The position numbers and the translations under genes were made by a program. A DNA stretch of 6,650 nucleotides from a bacterium. GTDB lineage: Bacteria; Desulfobacterota; GWC2-55-46. Positions 5,353 through 6,650 of this stretch are shown in pieces. Numbering within the stretch: the first letter of the stretch is position 1; each line of letters starts with the position of its first letter. Below the pieces are notes generated by a model. The model was not told the DNA's origin. It saw only the letters and a program-made list of their open reading frames with translations, and did no database searches. The stretch is from assembly GCA_027310325.1 (NCBI GenBank), contig DAIDBB010000401.1, forward strand, positions 1 through 6,650, written 5' to 3'.

Positions 5353-6549
5353 TTATTTTTTTGTTAAACCGGCAAAGACCCCGCTTAAGATACCTATCAT
5401 CTCGTCGATCTCTTCTTTTGTAACCGTAAGCGCGGGTATGAACCTCAATATCTTCTCGCCGACGCAATTAATAAGGAGCCCCTTAGAGAGGCTTTCCTTT
5501 ACTATCTCAGGCCCCGGGGCTTCGAGTTCCATGCCGATTATAAGCCCCTTGCCCCGCACCTCTTTAATGAAAGGGAACTCCTTTTTTAGACCCTCAAGCC
5601 TTTCAACGAGGTAATGGCCGGACCTGCGGCAGTTATCGAGCACCCCTTCTTCAAGTATGGTCTTAAGCGCCGCAATACCGGCTGAAGTGGCAAGGGGATT
5701 GCCGCCGAAGGTCGACGCGTGGGAGCCTGGAGTGAAGGCCGCGGCGACCTCATCGGTAGCCAGCATCGCGCCTATGGCTACACCTCCGGCGAGCCCCTTC
5801 GCGAGCGTCATTATATCCGGAGTTACTCCTTCGTGCTCATAGGCAAAGAGTTTTCCGGTCCTGCCGAACCCGACCTGTATTTCATCAAATATTACGAGTG
5901 CGCCCACTTTCCTTGCGGCCGCTTTAAGGCCCTTCAGATACCCCTTCGAGGGCACGTTGACCCCGCCTTCACCCTGGATCGGCTCTACCATTATTGCGGC
6001 GGTCTTCGCGTTGACGGCTTTTCCAAGGGCATCGAGGTCGTCAAAGGGCACGTAGGTGAATTTCTCGAGGAGCGGTTCGAAGCCGGCCTGGAACTTCTTC
6101 TGCCCTGTAGCGGCAAGCGCCCCTAAGGTCCTGCCGTGAAAGGACTTCTCCATAGTTATGATCTGGAACCTTTCCTCCCCCTTAACGCTAAAGTACTTCC
6201 TCGCAAGCTTTATAGCCGCTTCATTGGCCTCGGCCCCGGAGTTGCAGAAAAAGACCTTGTCGGCGAACGAATTCCCGGTAAGTAGCGAAGCTAGAATTGA
6301 CTGCGGCCCTATATGGTATAGGTTAGATATGTGTATGAGCTTATCTGCCTGGTCTTTTAACGCCTTGACCACGTTAGGGTGGGAGTGCCCCAGATTGCAG
6401 ACCGCAAGCCCCGACGTAAAATCGAGGTAGACCCTGCCGTCCGCGTCCCAGACCCTTCTCCCATCGCCCCTTACGATGGCGACGGGAAAACGGTTATAGG
6501 TGTTCATGACGTGCTTTGAAGTAAGCTCTATTATTTCGCTGTTCGACAC
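5353..6549 (-). CDS. argD: Acetylornithine aminotransferase
   Basis: A class III PLP aminotransferase of 398 residues. It converts N-acetylglutamate semialdehyde and glutamate to N-acetylornithine and 2-oxoglutarate. Visible motifs are N-S-G-A-E-A-N-E-A-A (103-112, cofactor phosphate loop), F-H-G-R-T-L-G-A-L (137-145), E-P-I-Q-G-E-G-G (189-196), F-D-E-I-Q-x-G-x-G-R-T-G (221-232) with D222 for the pyridine nitrogen, the Schiff-base lysine K251 in T-L-A-K-G-L-A-G-G (248-256), and R369 in L-R-F-I-P-A-L. The start is GTG at 6549, supported by AAGGAGGA 7 nt upstream and the normal family length. It follows argB by 38 nt and precedes argF by 32 nt. Family members can also act on succinyl-DAP or ornithine; here a separate dapL and the arg neighbours argue that the arginine step is its main job. 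Confidence 0.96.
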   Translation of the reverse strand: MSNSEIIELTSKHVMNTYNRFPVAIVRGDGRRVWDADGRVYLDFTSGLAVCNLGHSHPNVVKALKDQADKLIHISNLYHIGPQSILASLLTGNSFADKVFFCNSGAEANEAAIKLARKYFSVKGEERFQIITMEKSFHGRTLGALAATGQKKFQAGFEPLLEKFTYVPFDDLDALGKAVNAKTAAIMVEPIQGEGGVNVPSKGYLKGLKAAARKVGALVIFDEIQVGFGRTGKLFAYEHEGVTPDIMTLAKGLAGGVAIGAMLATDEVAAAFTPGSHASTFGGNPLATSAGIAALKTILEEGVLDNCRRSGHYLVERLEGLKKEFPFIKEVRGKGLIIGMELEAPGPEIVKESLSKGLLINCVGEKILRFIPALTVTKEEIDEMIGILSGVFAGLTKK

Positions 6550-6556
6550 CAGGCCG

Positions 6557-6564
6557 TCCTCCTT
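6557..6564 (-). promoter_or_regulatory. Shine-Dalgarno deciding the GTG start of argD
   Basis: AAGGAGGA on the minus strand, 7 nt before the GTG at 6549 and within the argB-argD gap. It makes the GTG start convincing even though an in-frame ATG lies at codon 15. Confidence 0.75.
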
Positions 6565-6587
6565 CGATAACTACACTACCAGGACCG

Positions 6588-6650
6588 CTATTTCTTAAGC
6601 CCTATCGCTGTACCGACCCCGGCGTCCGTAAAGACCTCAAGGAGCACGGC
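6588..6650 (-). CDS. argB: Acetylglutamate kinase, C-terminal fragment (runs off right edge)
   Basis: Only the last 20 codons and the TAG stop (6588-6590) are in the window. They read AVLLEVFTDAGVGTAIGLKK. The pattern of an (H)A-x-L-L-E-x-F-T-D-x-G-x-G-T ending is the characteristic C-terminus of acetylglutamate kinase, which phosphorylates N-acetylglutamate in the second step of arginine synthesis. The position directly before argD, 38 nt away and in the same direction, is the usual order. The catalytic part lies outside the window, so nothing can be said about feedback regulation by arginine. Confidence 0.9.
   Translation of the reverse strand, partial: AVLLEVFTDAGVGTAIGLKK

Larger units (their letters stand above)
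321..6650 (-). other. Probable single operon argB-argD-argF-argG-FAH-dapL-folK-YHS
   Basis: Eight consecutive minus-strand genes have gaps of 38, 32, 28, 15, 34 and 13 nt and one 4-nt overlap, with no promoter-like or terminator-like sequence seen between them. This is the spacing of one transcript. The operon promoter must lie beyond the right edge. I saw no clear arginine operator or attenuator inside the window. Confidence 0.8.

Noticed and set aside
5321..5467. 49-residue N-terminal extension of argF
   Set aside because: It overlaps the argD 3' end by over 100 nt, is rich in R, K and D out of phase with argD coding, and is not present in OTC proteins. The ATG at 5320 gives the normal length.

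Overview
The window is a dense bacterial biosynthetic operon. Every gene I can support lies on the minus strand, so transcription runs from the right edge (6650) to the left. The order is argB (only its 3' end), argD, argF, argG, a fumarylacetoacetate (FAA) hydrolase-family gene, dapL, folK, a small membrane-anchored YHS/TRASH-like protein, and then the 5' end of a DUF1015-family gene that runs off the left edge. The DNA is moderately GC-rich. It uses AGG (Arg) and ATA (Ile) freely, and about half of the visible start codons are GTG or TTG.

Layout. From 6650 down to 321 the genes are separated by 13-38 nt, or overlap by 4 nt (folK/YHS), so they very likely share one transcript. 6588-6650 is the C-terminus of acetylglutamate kinase. 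5353-6549 is acetylornithine aminotransferase, 4409-5320 ornithine carbamoyltransferase and 3175-4380 argininosuccinate synthase. 2368-3159 is an FAH-superfamily enzyme. 1101-2333 is an LL-diaminopimelate aminotransferase, 581-1087 is the folate enzyme HPPK, and 321-584 is the short metal-site protein. The only sizeable non-coding stretch is 207-320 (114 nt). It holds a good sigma-70-type promoter and a weak hairpin upstream of the DUF1015 gene.

How the genes work together. ArgB, ArgD, ArgF and ArgG are four steps of the glutamate-to-arginine pathway. DapL is the one-step aminotransferase shortcut to LL-diaminopimelate, for lysine and peptidoglycan. FolK makes the pterin pyrophosphate for folate. 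Known arg/lys superoperons in several phyla have argH, lysA, dapF, dapA and dapB between argG and dapL. Here that space holds only the FAA hydrolase-like gene, which is the most notable feature of the window.

Organism. The DapL route, the arg-dap-folK linkage, the YHS miniprotein after folK and the DUF1015 neighbour suggest a Gram-negative anaerobe-type lineage such as Desulfobacterota (former Deltaproteobacteria), Nitrospirota or a related uncultured phylum. This is inference from gene content and remembered family distributions, not from a search. I see no mobile element, CRISPR array, RNA gene or phage gene, and no convincing new defence or signalling system.
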